NCBI GenBank assembly: GCA_002497345.1
Contig: DANS01000021.1
Coordinates: 1-16,494, forward strand
Reading direction: 5' to 3'
DNA from: Thermoproteus sp. UBA157
GTDB lineage: Archaea > Thermoproteota > Thermoprotei > Thermoproteales > Thermoproteaceae
DNA: 16,494 nucleotides
The notes beneath the pieces were generated by a model. The model did no database searches. It was not told the origin of the DNA and saw only the letters and a program-made list of their open reading frames with translations. The first letter of the stretch is position 1. The number at the start of each line of letters is the position of its first letter. The position numbers and the translations under genes were made by a program. Below, piece by piece: positions 13,566 through 16,494 of the stretch.

Positions 13566-14845
13566 TCTTGAGGCTGGTCGAGCGGCGAGTCGACGAGGCC
13601 GCCCTCGTGAGGATAGAGTCTGAGAACTACTTGTTGAGGTTCGCCAACGACGAGGCCACCGCCTTCAAGTCATGGACGAGGACCGAGGTGGGCCTCTACT
13701 TGGCGAAGGGCAGAAGGGCGATCGCGCTCTTCTTCACCGGCGAGCCCGACGTCGAGGCCGTGGACGACGCTCTGAGGCGCCTCGATAGGTTGCCGGAGGA
13801 CCCGCTCTACGCGCCCCTAAAGCCGCAACTGCCGCCTCCTAGGGAGGAGAGGGAGGAGGACTTCGAGAAGCTGGCCGACATCGCGGCCGAGGCCATATCG
13901 GCGGCGGGCGGCGTGGAGAGAAACGCGGGCGCCGCCCAGCTGACTTATATCTGCTTCGAGTACGAGGACACCCACGGCGGACGCGGGAGGTACTGCGTCA
14001 ACAGGGCGTACCTAACCATCCGCTCCTTTAGGGGCGAGCTGGCGGCCACCGCGGCCAGCGCAGCGCGTCGGCTGTCGGAGCTTAGGCCCAAGGAGGCGGG
14101 TCGCTCCAACGCCGAGCTTCTGGAGCTCGCGGCCGGCCTCCCCGCGGAAGACGCGGAACCCGGCAGGCGTAGACTGCTCTTATCCCCGCTGGTGTTCGGC
14201 CACCTGTTGGGGGAGGTCGCGTCGGTCTGGCTCGCGGCGGGCGGCGTCGTTGCCGGCTCCTCGAGGTACGAGCCCGGCGATTTGGGCAAGGTAGTCGCCT
14301 CCGAGGCCTTGACCTTGGAGGACGCGACGGCGGACGAGGGGGCGTACGGCTTCACGCCGTTTGACTACGAGGGCAACGCCGTGAGGCGGGTCGAGCTGAT
14401 AAGGCGGGGCGTCCTGGCGGGCTTCCTCCACAACAATAGAACCGCGGCCAAGCTGGGCGCCTCGACCACCGGCCACGCGCTCAGGGGATGGATCATGCCG
14501 TCGCCGGGCCACGTGTTGGCGAGGCCGGGCGATGGGCCCAAGGATCTCCAAGGGCTTTTGGCGGAGCTGGGGACAGGATACTACGTGCACAACAACTGGT
14601 ACACCCGCTACCAGAACATCAAGACGGGCCAGTTCTCGACAGTCGGCAGAGACGCAATACTCGCCGTGAGGGGCGGAAGGCCTGTCGCCGTGGTGAGGCA
14701 CATGAGGATAGCGGATACCCTCGAGAACATCTTGAGGGGGATCTCGCTCCTGTCGGGCGAGGCGGCGCAGATCTACTGGTGGGACATGCCGGTCCCCGCC
14801 ACCGTGCCCTACGCCGTGGTCGAAGACGTCGGCGTGGTCAAGTAG
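13562..14845 (+). CDS. tldE: TldE/PmbA family partner subunit
   Basis: A 427-residue partner of TldD that lacks an HExxH motif, as expected for the non-catalytic TldE/PmbA subunit. Family segments include FGHLLGEVASVWLAAGG (about 219-235), YGFTPFDYEGNAVRRVELI (about 262-280), GVLAGFLHNNRTA (about 283-295), TGYYVHNNWYTRYQNIKTGQ (about 339-358) and RHMRIADTLENILRGI (about 379-394). Its ATG overlaps the tldD stop, so the subunits are made together. An acidic, proline-rich linker lies at about 80-100. It ends 34 nt before trpB. Confidence 0.9.
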   Translation: MILRLVERRVDEAALVRIESENYLLRFANDEATAFKSWTRTEVGLYLAKGRRAIALFFTGEPDVEAVDDALRRLDRLPEDPLYAPLKPQLPPPREEREEDFEKLADIAAEAISAAGGVERNAGAAQLTYICFEYEDTHGGRGRYCVNRAYLTIRSFRGELAATAASAARRLSELRPKEAGRSNAELLELAAGLPAEDAEPGRRRLLLSPLVFGHLLGEVASVWLAAGGVVAGSSRYEPGDLGKVVASEALTLEDATADEGAYGFTPFDYEGNAVRRVELIRRGVLAGFLHNNRTAAKLGASTTGHALRGWIMPSPGHVLARPGDGPKDLQGLLAELGTGYYVHNNWYTRYQNIKTGQFSTVGRDAILAVRGGRPVAVVRHMRIADTLENILRGISLLSGEAAQIYWWDMPVPATVPYAVVEDVGVVK

Positions 14846-14853
14846 CGAAAACT

Positions 14854-14862
14854 GATAAATAG
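14854..14862 (+). promoter_or_regulatory. TATA-like box of trpB
   Basis: GATAAATAG lies in the 34-nt AT-rich gap after tldE, centred 22 nt before the trpB ATG at 14880. The TTCTTTTT that follows it at 14865-14872 could also help end the tldDE transcript. Confidence 0.5.
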
Positions 14863-14879
14863 GTTCTTTTTCGAGAAAT

Positions 14880-16178
14880 ATGCCGGAGAGGCTGAGGGTC
14901 GATCTACCTCCCGAGGAGGTGCCCGACAAGTGGTACAACATTTTAGCCGATTTGCCCGAGCCTCTGCCGCCCCCTATGGATCCGGACAACGGGAGGAGGA
15001 TGGAGCTCCTCAAGCAGATAGTGCCGTCGGAGCCGTTGAGGCTGGAGTTCTCGACCGAGCGGTACATCGAGATACCCGAGGAAGTGAGGGAGAGGTACTT
15101 ACAAGTAGGAAGGCCCACCCCCTTGATTCGGGCGAAGAGGCTCGAGGAATATCTGGACGCGCCCGTCAGAATATACCTCAAGATGGAGGGGTACACCTAC
15201 ACGGGCAGCCACAAGATAAACTCGGCCCTCGCTTGGGTCTACTATGCGTTGAAAGACGGCGCTAAGTTCGTAACGACCGAGACGGGCGCAGGGCAGTGGG
15301 GCTCCGCGGTGGCCCTCGCGGCCGCGCTCTTCAAGACCAAGGCGCATATCTTCATGGTGAGGGCCTCGTACTACGCGAAGCCCCTCCGCCGCTACCTCAT
15401 GCAAATGTATGGCGCCGAGGTGCACCCGAGCCCCAGCGAGCTGACCGAATACGGGAGGAGGCTGCTGGCGGAGAAGCCTGACCATCCGGGCTCTCTGGGC
15501 GTCGCCATAACGGAAGCGGCCGAATATGCGCTGAAACACGGCGGCAAGTACGTGGTGGGCAGCGTCATAAACGCCGATATATTGTTCAAGACCGTGGCGG
15601 GGTTAGAGGCCAAGAAGCAGCTGGAGCTCATAGGCGAGGAGCCCGACGTCTTCATAGGCGTAGTCGGCGGAGGCTCCAACTGGGGCGGGGCCTTCTACCC
15701 GTTCATAGGCGAGGAGCTCAGGTCGGGCAAGGTGAGGCGTAGGTACATAGCCGTGGGGGCGCTGGAGGTGCCCAAGGTGACCAAAGGCGTATACAGATAC
15801 GATGACCCGGACTCGGGCCGGCTCCTGCCCCAGCTCAAGATGTACACCATAGGCGCCGACTTCGTGCCCCCGCCTATATATGCAGGCGGCCTCAGATACC
15901 ACGGAGTTGCGCCGACATTGTCGTACTTGATGCACAAAGGCTGGGTCGAGGGGCGCGACTACGACCAAGAGACGGTTTTCAAGATGGCCCAGATATTCGC
16001 GCAACTAGAGGGCTACGTGCCGGCTCCCGAGACGGCGCATGTCCTCCCCGCCGTGAAGGAGATAGCGGATGAGGCCAAGAGGACAGGCGAGAGGAAGGTC
16101 GTATTGATAAGCTTCAGCGGACACGGGCTACTAGATCTGGCCAACTTCGCCGACGTGCTCGGTCTCGAGAAACATTAG
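14880..16178 (+). CDS. trpB: Tryptophan synthase beta chain, TrpB2 type
   Basis: A 432-residue PLP enzyme that joins indole and serine to make tryptophan. The N-terminal extension and GRPTPLIRAKRLEEYL (77-92) mark it as TrpB2 rather than TrpB1. Lys112 in TGSHKINSA binds PLP; ETGAGQWGSA holds the catalytic Glu134; GGGSNWGG (263-270) binds the phosphate; FVPPPIYAGGLRYHG (328-342) and the end segment FSGHGLLDL (412-420) are typical of the subfamily. The usual KxED before the lysine motif reads KMEG here (101-104). No trpA or other trp gene is adjacent, which is common for TrpB2, whose forms often work without TrpA or salvage indole. It has its own TATA-like box. Confidence 0.93.
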   Translation: MPERLRVDLPPEEVPDKWYNILADLPEPLPPPMDPDNGRRMELLKQIVPSEPLRLEFSTERYIEIPEEVRERYLQVGRPTPLIRAKRLEEYLDAPVRIYLKMEGYTYTGSHKINSALAWVYYALKDGAKFVTTETGAGQWGSAVALAAALFKTKAHIFMVRASYYAKPLRRYLMQMYGAEVHPSPSELTEYGRRLLAEKPDHPGSLGVAITEAAEYALKHGGKYVVGSVINADILFKTVAGLEAKKQLELIGEEPDVFIGVVGGGSNWGGAFYPFIGEELRSGKVRRRYIAVGALEVPKVTKGVYRYDDPDSGRLLPQLKMYTIGADFVPPPIYAGGLRYHGVAPTLSYLMHKGWVEGRDYDQETVFKMAQIFAQLEGYVPAPETAHVLPAVKEIADEAKRTGERKVVLISFSGHGLLDLANFADVLGLEKH

Positions 16179-16224
16179 GCGTCTCCCGCTTTCGCGCGGC
16201 GATTGCGGCCGCCTCGCCGTCTTG

Positions 16225-16233
16225 TATTTAAAC
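16225..16233 (+). promoter_or_regulatory. TATA-like box of the downstream ATPase gene
   Basis: TATTTAAAC is centred 23 nt before the ATG at 16252 in the 73-nt gap after trpB, again fitting a leaderless mRNA. Confidence 0.55.
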
Positions 16234-16251
16234 ATCCGGCCCCGGTCGCGC

Positions 16252-16494
16252 ATGGAGAGGATTAAGTTGCCCCTAGCGCCGGGGCTCGAGGTTCAGTTCA
16301 CAGATCGCGAGTTGGCGTTGAAGAAAGTGGAGGAATGGGCCGAGAGGGGCATGGTCAAAGTCCAAGTGGTCTTCGGGCCGGAGGGATGCGGGAAGACCGC
16401 TTGGCTCCGCCAATCCGCCGTTTTGCTCAAGGAGCTGGGCTACCACGTCGTCTACGTCGATCCCCTCCATCGATATTTCGAGGCGTATACGGAC
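16252..16494 (+). CDS. P-loop ATPase, N-terminal part (cut by window end)
   Basis: The first 81 residues of a plus-strand gene that runs off the window. A Walker A motif, GPEGCGKT (42-49), follows a beta strand (VKVQVVF). The opening (LAPGLEVQFTDRELALKKVE) resembles the archaeal ATPase_2-type proteins of the STAND/AAA+ superfamily, in which a helix with an arginine precedes the P-loop. A second strand, YHVVYVDP, is at about 66-73. Walker B and the rest lie outside the window, so the subfamily and role cannot be given. Start and promoter agree (TATA-like box 23 nt upstream). Confidence 0.8.
   Translation, partial: MERIKLPLAPGLEVQFTDRELALKKVEEWAERGMVKVQVVFGPEGCGKTAWLRQSAVLLKELGYHVVYVDPLHRYFEAYTD

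Noticed and set aside
1..16494. CRISPR arrays, tRNA or rRNA genes, and intact insertion sequences
   Set aside because: I saw no regularly spaced repeats, no cloverleaf-like sequence, and no transposase with intact motifs or terminal repeats.

Overview
The window looks like a piece of chromosome from a hyperthermophilic crenarchaeon of the Thermoproteales (Thermoproteus/Pyrobaculum type). The base composition is GC-rich, AGG and ATA codons are frequent, and most transcription units appear leaderless, with a TATA-like box centred 21-24 nt upstream of the start codon. PaREP-type protein families typical of this order, an archaeal TldD/TldE pair, a TrpB2-type tryptophan synthase beta chain and a VapBC pair are all present. 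This assignment is an inference from gene content; no marker gene is present.

Left part (1-6799, + strand): after the tail of an unidentified cysteine-containing protein comes a complete formate dehydrogenase locus. It holds a 68-residue protein of unknown function, a Tat-exported molybdo/tungstopterin catalytic subunit using cysteine rather than selenocysteine, a four-cluster ferredoxin-like subunit with a C-terminal membrane anchor, a four-helix cytochrome b subunit, and the maturation factors FdhE and FdhD. Junctions are overlapping or nearly so, except before the cytochrome b gene, which has its own TATA-like box. Together the genes would encode an outward-facing enzyme that passes formate electrons through FeS clusters and haem b to the quinone pool, plus the proteins that mature it.

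Middle part (6800-10413): an accessory, decaying stretch. It contains a possible broken gene of unknown family, a PaREP1 gene broken by several frameshifts, a region with no intact gene, a minus-strand vapBC toxin-antitoxin pair with nested inverted repeats over its promoter, a minus-strand reading frame interrupted by two TAG codons, an intact PaREP1/PaREP8-family gene, and a second broken PaREP-like gene that keeps its promoter and N-terminus. The 3' end of that last remnant is antisense to the cytoplasmic tail of the next gene.

Right part (10361-16494): a minus-strand two-gene unit (small unknown protein, then a secreted, sequon-rich, membrane-anchored surface protein) is transcribed away from a plus-strand tldD-tldE metalloprotease pair; the two promoters lie back to back in 68 bp. 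Then come trpB2, standing alone, and the first 81 codons of a P-loop ATPase cut by the window edge.

I did not find a clearly new multi-gene system. The items most worth checking are the unknown 68-residue leader protein of the formate dehydrogenase operon, the surface-protein pair, the vapBC operator, and the interrupted minus-strand frame at 8993-9415.
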